Of a stretch of DNA of 64,000 nt, positions 13,201-37,994 are shown in pieces; position 1 is the first letter of the stretch; every line of letters starts with the position of its first letter. The notes under the pieces were generated by a model that worked only from the letters and a program-made list of their open reading frames with translations, did no database searches and was not told where the DNA came from. The translations under genes were made by a program, and so were the position numbers. This DNA is from Ephydatia muelleri (Eukaryota > Porifera > Demospongiae > Spongillida > Spongillidae), in NCBI GenBank assembly GCA_013339895.1, contig JABACO010000008.1, forward strand, positions 6,731,262-6,795,261, read 5' to 3'.

Positions 13201-14896
13201 AAACATGGGTCTGGGAATGACAGTTCACATATGCAGACCTGGGAGTTGGGGGTGAACATCTGGTAGTGATGGCAATGCCAGCCAGGATGATAATACATTT
13301 GATAGTGTCAGGTGATGTGTAAAGGCTCAGGAGGCAACTTAGTGTTGAGTGCTGATCAATGTATATATGACCGGAGCCCCTGGCAGGGACCTAGGGTATC
13401 CGAGGACACGTGCTCTCACTAGGTAGCCTCGGATATCCACACTGCATCTACGATGCTATAGCTGTAGCCTATAATGCTCTAGCCTACAGCCCCCTGTATG
13501 GTCAATATCATGGAAGTAGCTGTCTGTGGCAGTGCCCGTTACTGGTTTAACATCCTACCTCCATATTAATAAGCATGAGTGTCCTTATTTACCTTAAAGA
13601 AGCTTCTCAAATATTAGATCACAACAGCCAGGGGCTGCCTGCTTCCAGCGAAGGTCTGACAGGTTGCCTTGGTAACGTTTGCCACCTATGCTCTGGTCCA
13701 CCAAGGCAGTCTAACAGAGAGACTCATGATGTAGTGCATCTTTGTAACTTGTGAATGTAACATAATTGCAATGTTAGTTAATAACTACATATAGATCATT
13801 TAGAGAGAGTGCATTACTGTGTATATATACATGTATGCAATGGCATCTTTCCATGTTTCCCAAATGAGAACACACTGTGAACATCTATAATGTGTAATCG
13901 TATTTCATACTGATTGGTCCTATATGAATTGAATTGATCGTACGCCCAAAAATTTAAATATGGAGAGTTGATTGGCAGCTGTTCTTACCAGGTGAGGTAA
14001 TGTAGGTTGACATGATGTGCTGGGAGCTTGGTTTGTTATCATATATGGAGGGTGTCCTGCATGGGGTACAGATGGGAAGGGCAGGTAAGTGGGAAAAATG
14101 GATGGGGAAACAAATGGGGGAGGGAGGGATGGGAAAAGAGATGAGGGTGGAAAGTGATTGGAAGAGGAGGTGGGGAAGAATGGCATGGGGAGGGCAGGGA
14201 TGGGATGGAAACTGAACTTCACCATTGAGTAGATGATCTTGGTTTTCAGGGCAGTTGCATTCCACTCGCTCATGCTTATGATACATTGGTTGTGTCAACT
14301 GCATCTCTTACGCAAATAGGTTGGAATTCACCTAAGGATCCAGTTACAGCTGTGAGTTTTTTTTTTTTTCTGTGCTGATGGATGTGTCTTCATCAGTGTT
14401 AGAAAAAAGTGAAAATGGTTCATTACAATAATCAGTACTGCTGCTACATTGGTCCCAGCTGCAACTTCAAATCACACCTATCTTCTATTCTTGCCATGGC
14501 TCTATGGGGAATAATTGTCAATTGCTTTATCACTTATACATCATGGTACATTTTGTACCAGGTATGAAATCCATATTTCGATAAATTATTGGAATCAAGA
14601 ATTGATTCGACGTGTGTTTTTTTTTTTTTTTTTTTTCAGCTTATTTATGTTCAAAGAAATCGTTTACGTGACCTTCAGAGGTAACCATTTTTGATCATCT
14701 AATTCATATGCAAAGAACGGCAACTTCTCGCAATGCGATGCGATTCAAACGTTCAGTATACATGTGGCTTTGTAGATATCAGTGAAATATAAATATTAGT
14801 TTTCATTTTATTACGAGCATTGGTGAATGCAGCTGTCTCAGTGTAGCTTGCATGTGACTCATTGTAACTCTTAAGAGATGATTGCATGGGATATAT
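10262..14896. other. Intergenic, no convincing gene
   Basis: This 4.6-kb stretch separates two TRAF-like genes. A plus-strand ORF at 10772-11062 (96 aa) begins with a Lys-rich start and one hydrophobic segment (FLGLLLFIIVV). It has no recognised family, so I rate it under 0.2 as a gene. Long-ish frames at 11736-12119 and 12716-13126 are likewise unsupported. A purine-rich stretch lies at about 14040-14215, and T runs lie at 14356-14370 and 14618-14637. The upstream exon of the broken TRAF gene should lie near 10300-10700 but was not identified. Confidence 0.35.
11213..11410. repeat. Nested inverted repeats with a 68-bp perfect palindrome
   Basis: Positions 11343-11410 are an exact palindrome of two 34-bp arms with no spacer, centred at ATTCTA/TAGAAT. 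Directly beside it, CGCGATTATCCAATTCATG (11213-11231) is repeated inverted at 11325-11343. No coding content. Confidence 0.9.
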
Positions 14897-15814
14897 TTAT
14901 TTGAACACAAGGGAGTCATCAATACCAGTATCAACAATTGCTCTCAAGAAAATGCAGTCATCCTTCACAAATCCTTCGTTCAGCAGCTGATCCTGACCAA
15001 TGAACATTGGAGATCCTGATGCTACATTCATCTCCTTCTGAGTTGGCCTCTGGAATGAGTTGGATTGTGGATCTGGACGAAAGGTGTCTGTGACATGCTT
15101 CTTGCCAGCCTGGTTTATGATGGTCAAAGTCACCTTCTGTTTGAAGGGCCATGGCAACAGAGCATCAAAGGGACCCTTCATCACCACAAAGAAGAAGCTG
15201 AGGTGAGTACCCTTTCCCATCCCATCTCCATTCAGGTACACCCTTGCACACATCTTGTAGCCATGTCTGCTGGTGTAGAAAGGGATGGAGTACAGAGACA
15301 TGGTCACTCCACCCACTGCCTCTTTCCTCCTCCTTGCAAAGTCATCAATCTTCCATACGAGGACACCATTGTAGGTTGCTCTCTCAAGAAGCTGTAGTCT
15401 GAGCTCTTGGTCCAGACAACTGCTAAGACATCGATCCAATCCATGATCTAGTTCAGTTGTCTTCACTGAAATATTTTCGACTCTCTCTAAGATTTTAGTG
15501 CTTCTAGCTCCAACAGGTGAAGCCTGACTTGAAAATGTGATTTCTTCTCTACCTTTGCTTGACATCTGAACAGCAAGTATCATGTTACTCATATCTTCCT
15601 GGAGCTTGCTCATTCTCTCATCTAATGAAGTGATATGTGCACAGAAATCTGCAAGTCTAGATGTAGCGTTCTGTTGATCATATTCATTTTCAAATCTCTG
15701 TTTCAGGCCCTCTAGTAGAACCAATACTGAACTCATCTGATTCTCTACAGCTGACACACGGATACTTAGGTGTTCAGTGGTTTCAATGATCTGTCAACTT
15801 GGCCCTTCATGACA
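14897..15814 (-). CDS. TRAF-like gene, coiled-coil and MATH exon (5' part in assembly gap)
   Basis: The last exon of a second TRAF-like gene is open from the stop at 14897 up to about 15790. The coiled coil is near the gap side (VLVLLEGLKQRFENEYD), followed by the MATH/TRAF-C domain: NGVLVWKIDDF, SLYSIPFYTSRHGYK, GKGTHLSFFFVV, LPWPFKQKV and a C-terminal DDCIFLRAIVDT. This layout matches the C-terminal half of TRAF4/6. The MATH domain of this family binds receptor tails after trimerisation through the coiled coil. Relative to the copy at 6786 one A is missing at about 15791, right beside the N gap, which is probably a contig-end error. RING and zinc-finger exons should lie within the gap. Confidence 0.85.
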
Positions 15815-16814
15815 NNNNNNNNNNNNNNNNNNNNNNNNNNNNNNNNNNNNNNNNNNNNNNNNNNNNNNNNNNNNNNNNNNNNNNNNNNNNNNNNNNNNNN
15901 NNNNNNNNNNNNNNNNNNNNNNNNNNNNNNNNNNNNNNNNNNNNNNNNNNNNNNNNNNNNNNNNNNNNNNNNNNNNNNNNNNNNNNNNNNNNNNNNNNNN
16001 NNNNNNNNNNNNNNNNNNNNNNNNNNNNNNNNNNNNNNNNNNNNNNNNNNNNNNNNNNNNNNNNNNNNNNNNNNNNNNNNNNNNNNNNNNNNNNNNNNNN
16101 NNNNNNNNNNNNNNNNNNNNNNNNNNNNNNNNNNNNNNNNNNNNNNNNNNNNNNNNNNNNNNNNNNNNNNNNNNNNNNNNNNNNNNNNNNNNNNNNNNNN
16201 NNNNNNNNNNNNNNNNNNNNNNNNNNNNNNNNNNNNNNNNNNNNNNNNNNNNNNNNNNNNNNNNNNNNNNNNNNNNNNNNNNNNNNNNNNNNNNNNNNNN
16301 NNNNNNNNNNNNNNNNNNNNNNNNNNNNNNNNNNNNNNNNNNNNNNNNNNNNNNNNNNNNNNNNNNNNNNNNNNNNNNNNNNNNNNNNNNNNNNNNNNNN
16401 NNNNNNNNNNNNNNNNNNNNNNNNNNNNNNNNNNNNNNNNNNNNNNNNNNNNNNNNNNNNNNNNNNNNNNNNNNNNNNNNNNNNNNNNNNNNNNNNNNNN
16501 NNNNNNNNNNNNNNNNNNNNNNNNNNNNNNNNNNNNNNNNNNNNNNNNNNNNNNNNNNNNNNNNNNNNNNNNNNNNNNNNNNNNNNNNNNNNNNNNNNNN
16601 NNNNNNNNNNNNNNNNNNNNNNNNNNNNNNNNNNNNNNNNNNNNNNNNNNNNNNNNNNNNNNNNNNNNNNNNNNNNNNNNNNNNNNNNNNNNNNNNNNNN
16701 NNNNNNNNNNNNNNNNNNNNNNNNNNNNNNNNNNNNNNNNNNNNNNNNNNNNNNNNNNNNNNNNNNNNNNNNNNNNNNNNNNNNNNNNNNNNNNNNNNNN
16801 NNNNNNNNNNNNNN
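15815..16814. other. Scaffold gap, exactly 1000 N
   Basis: The round length suggests a placeholder of unknown true size. It truncates the TRAF-like gene on its left and the ABCF3 gene on its right. Confidence 0.99.
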
Positions 16815-17049
16815 AGAGAGAGAGAGAGGTGTGTGTGTGTCATGGTATGTAAGGCAGGTACTGTACATGTACTGTAGATGATGTACAGTGTGCCTGTATG
16901 TACATGTAGAAGGTAAATGTTGAGATAAACATTAAGACAGGACCACAACAACATCAGATAGGGATGTCCATTAAAGAAACATGCTACTCCCTACTTGCAG
17001 AAACACACATCACCCACCCCCCTATTGCTCCTATCTAGTGCACACTCAC
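16815..17049. other. Contig edge with short AG/GT repeat; intron of ABCF3
   Basis: It begins with AG then GT dinucleotide runs at the gap edge. I searched the minus strand for the next ABCF3 exon (the segment after LEKL) and found none. Confidence 0.5.
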
Positions 17050-31542
<14,493 letters not shown>

Positions 31543-31810
31543 CTTTCAAGCTCTGATCGATGTGGTTAGTAAAACTCACCACACTTAACTAATGCGTACC
31601 GAGAGTTTATAAATTAAAATGGCACCGCCCTCTTCAAACATAGCCCTAGAATAATGACAAATCAGAACTGAGAAGGTTGCCATTTGGAAGATTTACCTTA
31701 CCACGAGCCATACAATAGCCAAGACATGCAGGAAGTGAGTTCGGAGGCTGGCTATAGCGTTTGAGTTATGCTGAACAGATATTCAGTAAGGTTACAGTAC
31801 ATGATATACA

Positions 31811-32204
31811 CAGGAAAAAGTTTGAAACGTCCAGGCATGGTTTTTCAAGGTGGCTTTTAGCGTAAAACCACTCTGGGATTGGATGTCTAGCGTGGGAATA
31901 GCGTAAAAACCATCCTGGGATTTAGCGTAAAAAACCATATGGTCTTGTCCTGGTTTTGTCGAACAAAAACCATTGACCATGTTGAAGCAATGAATTTGCT
32001 TCAACATAGTTTTTGCTTCAACAATGGTTGTTGTTCGACAAAACCAGGACAAGACCATATATGGTTTTTACGATATTCGCACCCTGGACGCTAAATTCCA
32101 GGATGGTTTGTACGCTATTCCCACGCTAGACATCCAATCCCAGAGTGGTTTTACGCTAAAAGCCACCCTGAAAACCATGCCTGGACGTTTCTAACTTTTT
32201 CCTG
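31811..32204. repeat. Fold-back MITE in the ABCF3 upstream region
   Basis: 394 bp, nearly a full palindrome centred at about 31990-32005, ends CAGGAAAAAG and CTTTTTCCTG. It lies about 270 bp upstream of the ABCF3 start codon. Duplicate at 59689-60064. Confidence 0.88.
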
Positions 32205-33377
32205 TGATAACGGGAGTGATGTGTCTGATGGGAACAGCGATGGCACCATGTTACATATCACCTCCAGATAAGAATAGCTGGAAGGATAAGGGGGGGGGGG
32301 GGAGGGGGGACAGGGGAGATGGATGCTAGGTTGAAGAATTAGTGCTTCTAGCTGACATCAGATTATACTATCTTGATCTTTTTTCTTGTCTCCAATGATG
32401 ACCCAGCCACCTCTGCAGCCCTCAGTTGCCGCTGCAAACGTTAACAACCACACAAGCCTTGATGTTTATCAGTGCAGAGTGTAGTATATACATAGGCTTG
32501 TCAACGATGGTCCAGTTTTTCAGACACAAACCCATAGTAGGATTCCACATTTAATATGGATAGCCAGACTTCTCTAACCCTTACACCTCATCACTCCCTG
32601 GCACCTCGGAAACTGGGGTAGACTCTACCTCCTTGTCGTGTTTGCAAGGTATCAGGAGAAGTTACAGACATTTTTGTGCTTACTTCAGCGCCCCTCTGTA
32701 GCTGTACAACGAGGCAATGCTGCTTCTAGCCCAGTGACATGTAAGCATGGAGGGATGTTACATCACACCATAATACATGTAAGCTGAGAGACACACGAGT
32801 GGAATTCTTTCACTGGGCTCATCTTTCTGTTAGGATAAGAGGTCGGCTCTCAGTGCTGATACTTCATAGCCATGTCCAGCTGATATCCTAGTAGGACTGG
32901 GATCGAGGAAAGCCAGCTGCATTCGCATGATGTCACTGTTTGTCTCATCGCTGAATCCAAATATTTTTAAAATGAGCAACAGCAGGTGTGTAGGAGAGTT
33001 GAGAGTGCACGCTGCTATTGAGTCCCAGGTACACTGAGTTGGGGTGGGTGGGGGACCCTCTTGTGGTTAAGTCCTATGGGGTATGGGCACAAGGGTGCTC
33101 CTCACATCTGGCGATCTGGTCTTGTACACTTTTAATCCCAGGTCCCAAATCACTTTGGAACTATATGGAAGACTGCACCGTAGGGTCAATGCTAGAGCCA
33201 CCCTATCCGGCTTATTCTAGTTCATTTAGTAGTTTTATGTTGAGTTGTATTTGTGCATTGCATCATTATTAATTTTTATACAAAGAAAATTTAACAATCA
33301 TAACAATTTAATTTAATTTCAAAACGCTGCTCACACACAATATAAACACACATACAGTTTAACTCTTTCATGGGCAA
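32205..33377. other. Non-coding upstream region
   Basis: It contains a G run (32291-32301) whose duplicate (60157-60189) is about three times longer, and the dispersed repeat at 32840-32990 shared with 6360-6515. No gene was recognised. Confidence 0.45.
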
Positions 33378-33553
33378 AGCCAATCATTACCTTACACATG
33401 TTTAGCCAATCATTACCTTACACATGTTTAGCCAATCATTACCTTACACATGTTTAGCCAATCATTACCTTACACAGGTTTTGCCAATCATTACCTTACA
33501 CAGGTTTTGCCAATCATTACCTTACACATGTTTAGCCAATCATTACCTTACAC
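33378..33553. repeat. 26-bp minisatellite (GCCAATCATTACCTTACACA)
   Basis: Seven copies here; two in the right block (about 61273-61325). Confidence 0.93.
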
Positions 33554-33814
33554 ATGTTTTGCTAAATAATAGTGTTGTGCATTGCAGGAAAACGTAGATA
33601 GCAACAACTTACACTATATGACCAGGAAACAACGGATCAATATGTTGTTGACTGCAAAGTGCTAACTGTTTATAGATAAACAGACCTGCGGCGCAATATT
33701 GCTCTGTTGCCTGTGAAAGAGTAAACACTCATGCATGAAGAGGTGTATAAGGGAGGGGGGGGCACAATCCCAGCAGAATGGCTCTTGAATAATAATAGTC
33801 ATAATAAGGCTTTG

Positions 33815-34230
33815 TTGTTGTCATTCATCAGGAGTGCCTACCAGTGTGTCAGGGTTGTTTTCAGCACCTCAAAAAAATATTTACATTCTATTGATGACTT
33901 TAATGAGCGCGTTCCATCTAGTGAGGCCATTACTGCTGAATCAGCTGTCACCACACCATGAAAGTACTCTTTGGTGGGATTGAGGAGACTACTGTGTTCA
34001 GGAACATGTTTGCAAATTCATCACTACCATGCCTGTTCTCAGTGTCATCTCCTCATGCTTCAGATTGGCTTTCGGCTGTTTCTTCACCTGGGCCTAATCT
34101 CCATTTTGAGCAAGATATCATCTGTATGGGTGTACAGATGTTGACCATCCAAACCCACTCCCAGCCTCAAGAAGTGTGTTCCTGGCCTGGAACACACTTG
34201 TGTGCAGAACTGAAAAACATGGTGGCCTAA
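33815..34230 (+). pseudogene. Remnant resembling the region downstream of a reverse transcriptase (left copy)
   Basis: The frame contains SSPHASDWLSAVSSPG and LHFEQDIICMGVQML. These resemble the APHASDWL-x-A-x-P ... L-x-L module that follows the RT domain in some invertebrate retroelement proteins. It is followed by Cys-containing fragments in other frames. The counterpart at 61574-61993 is one open frame of 139 codons. The family is not settled; I treat it as an old LINE-like remnant. Confidence 0.35.
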
Positions 34231-34734
34231 TGTGTATACTTTACGCCTATATGATTACACCTCCTCCTCTTCCTTCCTCGTTTGTAAAGACTGTTTTGTA
34301 TTGTCAGCGAATGCAATCAAATTCTTTCGCTCCCCCCGTAACGAGTTCGCTTGGCTTCATGCACATGCCATAGAGCTTGCCGAGTTGAATTCTGCGCTTT
34401 CTTTGGTATCCATGCAGCCCACTGAAAGGCCCGCTTGACTTCACACTGTATCTGCACGTATCGTGCAATTGCTCTTCGCTTCTTTTTAAAATCAAAGTTC
34501 TCCTATGTTACACTTGTAGCTGAAACCAGGAATGAACCAGCTAGACCCGCGGGAGGAAAAAGGTGGATCCTGATATACATAATTATACAACTCAACCTGA
34601 CGTTCCACTCAAATGCACGATTCAACAGAGTGACCTGATATACACGTTGTTTTTGTTGCGGCTTACTGTTAAATAGGCAAGCTCGTGTGCATAACTATAA
34701 GTTACTTTACATGCCAATAAATGGCAGTTCTGAA

Positions 34735-35166
34735 TTACATTCCCATAACGATGGCAAACTCCTCGTAGTTTATTTTTCCATCTCCGTTTTTGTCCGCTTT
34801 CGCCATGTAGCGGGCTAGAACGTCTCCACTGACTTTCTGACCAGACACCTCCATTGCGCTCCTAAGTTCATCTGCCGTAAGGTAACCATCTCCATTTTTG
34901 TCCAGTGCTTGGAAATACTTCAATACACGGTCGCTCTTCATTTTCTGAGCAACCATAGCGACAAATTCATCGAACTCAATGGATCCATTGCGGTCGGTAT
35001 CGACGGAATTCAAAAAGGCATTCACCTGACGTGCATTGGTCGAATGACCAAGAGATTCCATCAAGGGAGCCAGTTCTTCCCCGCCAATGCTTCCGTTTCC
35101 ATCCGTGTCATACCGATTAAAATGCTCTCTGAACATTGCCAGTTGATCAGCTGTAAAATTCGCCAT
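34735..35166 (-). CDS. Calmodulin-like protein, four EF-hands (left copy)
   Basis: Intronless frame of 143 residues starting MANFTADQLAMF at the ATG 35164-35166. Upstream in-frame codons lack another ATG. Four EF-hand loops: DTDGNGSIGGEE, DTDRNGSIEFDE, DKNGDGYLTADE and DKNGDGKINYEE, each with Asp at positions 1 and 3, Asp/Asn at 5 and Glu at 12, so all four should bind calcium. Length and spacing are those of calmodulin/troponin-C (about 149), but the sequence is too divergent for canonical calmodulin. It is a small cytosolic calcium sensor by family; the partner is unknown. Lack of introns could mean an old retrocopy. It lies on the same strand as ABCF3, 3.2 kb upstream of its start. Confidence 0.92.
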   Translation of the reverse strand: MANFTADQLAMFREHFNRYDTDGNGSIGGEELAPLMESLGHSTNARQVNAFLNSVDTDRNGSIEFDEFVAMVAQKMKSDRVLKYFQALDKNGDGYLTADELRSAMEVSGQKVSGDVLARYMAKADKNGDGKINYEEFAIVMGM

Positions 35167-35236
35167 TTTCCTTGAAGGCAAACACTGCTACTCTATACTG
35201 ATCCCAAAATTCCAGCTTTACTTACTAGGTTGCGTC

Positions 35237-35941
35237 AGAGATAATGTAATAGACAACAGGCCCACTTAACACTAATTAACGCGTGCCATCCGCACCTGAA
35301 TCCATAGAAATGCACTATAAACTATATATGATCTCTGCTCACACACCCATCCCTCACACACACATCCCTACACACACATCCCTCACACACACACATCCCT
35401 CACACACACCTCACACACATCACACACACACCTCACACACACACATCCCTCACACACACATCCCTCACACACACATCCTCACACACATCCCTCACACACA
35501 CATCCTCACACACATCCTCACACACATCCCTCACACACACATCCCTCACACACACACATCCCTATAGACCATGTAGTGTAGAGGCATTGTAGTGCCATTG
35601 CTGAAGAAATTGGTGATCTGAGTTTCCACTGCACACGTAGGCGACATCTAGTACATTCAGTACAGATTACATGAATTTACAAGGGTAGGAAGTAGACCTA
35701 GCATGCTGCAAACACCAAAATGAATAGTTCTATTCTGGAGACTCAATGACCAGTTCAACTTCTGATCGATAGAGACACAGTAGATAACAGTTCTGTTAAC
35801 GTTAATTGTTGTACCACAACCATGAAATTGGAACTTGCATAGCACAAGTGAAGGATCTTTGGAGGCTATAGTCCAGGCAGCAGGAAAAAGATTCAAAAGC
35901 TGAGATCGCATACAAGACATTCTAGGGATGGTACAATGCAT
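35237..35941. other. Left-block-specific sequence with CATCCCTCACACAC repeats
   Basis: Positions 35340-35570 are an AC-rich array with CATCCCTC interruptions. The rest is unrecognised and has no counterpart in the right block, where only about 170 bp separates the same flanks. Confidence 0.6.
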
Positions 35942-36295
35942 GGTTGTACTGTAGTTTCCCCCCCCCCCCCCCCCCCCTCATTTATATCCATCTAACATAA
36001 TCAACAAGTTATATTAACACCAGTTCATTTATTAACACCATAGCGAGCGCGAGGAAATGAATATCATTATCAAGAAACTAATAGTTCAAGCTACTTGGAA
36101 GTAACTGCGAAGTATAGAAACTAATAGTTCAAGCAACTTGGAAGTAACTGCGAAGTATAGAAACTAATAGTTCAAGCTACTTGGAAGTAACTGCGAAGTA
36201 TCTACCCACACCAGCCCACCATGCCACACACAGCACACATGTACAACACCCCACACACACAGCCACACACACACAGCCACACACACACACACAGC

Positions 36296-36327
<32 letters not shown>

Positions 36328-37994
36328 CACACACACCATGCCACACACAACACACATGTGCAACACACACACACTCACAGACACATGTCTACAACACCAT
36401 GCCACACACAGCACTACTCGTAGATCGTAAGAGACGTTCTGAAGAAGGGTCTATACAATGAATACAAAGTAAGAGACCTGGTGAAAATGAAATGGTGAAA
36501 AGCACAAGCAGAAGCGTTTAGCTATACTTTATAAGAAAGTCCTGACTGCATTTTATCTGAATTAACCATGGCTCAAGCTCAGCTACCTGTTGGCTACCCT
36601 CTTTCTACTTCGATTACCTATTTCGAGTTGTGCAGCAACCTCACAGAGAAGGACACAGCAATAACGTGGTGCCAGCGATTAAAGTTGTTGCCTTCCTCGA
36701 AGTTGTGTTCTTGTGGTCGAGGAATGCACTTGGTTAACCGAAAAGGGTGCTCCGATGGTGTTACTTGGAGATGTCCTCGCAAAGGCTGCCGAAAAGAGTT
36801 ATCATTACGAGGGGGAACATTTTTTGAAGGTTAGTAGTTGCTTTGTACTATTTGTTGTTTATCGTGTTGTTTTTTTTTTCAGGGAGTCATCTTTCTCTTT
36901 TGAGTATACTGAGGATTATTCATCTATGGTCCACTAAAACACCCGTTGGAAAAACTATTAGTGAAGTACAGGTATAGCATACATGTACAAATATATATAA
37001 TAATGATCCCTATTGCTAAATCTCTCAAGGTAACGGACCACACAGCTGTTGACTGGTACAACTTCATAAGAGATATTTGCGCGCAGTACTTTGTTGACCA
37101 TCCTACAGTCATTGGAGGCCCAGGAACAGAGGTAGAAATTGACGAAAGCAAGTTTGGACGAAGATAATATAATCGTGGACGAATTGTTGATGGTCACTGG
37201 GTGTTTGGAGGAATGGAGAGGTTGACTGGAGAGTGCTTCCTGGTTGAGGTAGAGCACAGAGATGCAGCAACACTTCTACCTCTCATTCAGCAGTATATTC
37301 GGCCAGGAAGCGTGGTATACAGTGATGAGTGGAGTGCCTACAACCAACTGGCTACTGTAGCAGGATGCAACCACCAGACAGTTAACCACTCCCTTCACTT
37401 TGTGGACCCAAACACTGGTGCTCACACTCAGGGAGTGGAGTCAATGTGGAGTTGCTGTAAAAGAATGTTAAGGGAAGAGAGAACTATGCACTCCAGACTC
37501 CACGACACCTACCTACCAGAGTTTATGTGGAGGCGCCAGTTCGGGGGTCCTTTAGCGTTTGCTAACATACTCAAGCATACATCTGAACAATACCCTGTGT
37601 AGTCTTGTTGTAGTAGTGTCATATGAATGGAGTATAATACCTTGTGTAGTGTTGTAGTAGTGGGGAGTATTCGTTTTTATATTGTTGAATTAAGATCCTT
37701 ATTCCCTAATCCATGATGCATGTCTTGGCCTCACTGTTATATGGTGTTGTGGATGTGTGTGTGTGTGTGTGTGGGGTGTTGTACATGTGTGCTGTGTGTG
37801 GCATGGTGGGCTGGTGTGGGTAGATACTTCGCAGTTACTTCCAAGTAGCTTGAACTATTAGTTTCTTGATAATGATATTCATTTCCTCGCGCTCGCTATG
37901 GTGTTAATAAATGAACTGGTGTTAATATAACTTGTTGATTATGTTAGATGGATATAAATGAGGGGGGGGGGGGGGGGGAAACTACAGTACAACC
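35942..37994 (+). mobile_element. Merlin-type DNA transposon
   Basis: Long inverted repeats (about 230-300 bp) begin GGTTGTACTGTAGTTTCCCC at both ends and run through a poly-C tract, CATTTATATCCATC and AGCGAGCGCGAGG. The left repeat carries three copies of a 42-bp unit (AATAGTTCAAGCTACTTGG) where the right has one, and a longer AC tract. Between them lies an IS1595/Merlin-type transposase. No matching 8-9 bp target duplication was found at the two outer edges. The right edge abuts the gypsy fossil directly. Confidence 0.85.
36568..37602 (+). CDS. Merlin transposase (DDE, IS1595-related), three exons, one stop
   Basis: Exons 36568-36829, 36883-36971 and 37030-37602 join in phase at GAAG|GTTAGT...TTTCAG|GG and CAG|GTATAG...TCAAG|GT. 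The N-terminus has a zinc-ribbon-like CSCGRGMHL ... WRCPRKGCRKE segment. Catalytic landmarks are VEIDESKFG (first Asp), VYSDEWSAY (second Asp) and GAHTQGVESMW (Glu), the IS1016/IS1595 pattern that defines Merlin. The product would be about 307 residues, the usual Merlin length. One in-frame TAA at 37165-37167, at a position where relatives have Lys, breaks it. The ATG at 36568 follows ACC. Confidence 0.85.

Noticed and set aside
13370-13440. Short inverted repeat around GGTATCCGAGG / CCTCGGATATCC
   Set aside because: Arms are about 11 bp with a mismatch and no further structure; likely chance or a worn repeat.
15770-16954. ORFs of about 350-390 residues across the gap
   Set aside because: They consist of N translated as X.
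35942-37994. 5' LTR of the gypsy fossil
   Set aside because: The repeats at the two ends are inverted and enclose a Merlin transposase, so they are transposon ends, not LTRs.
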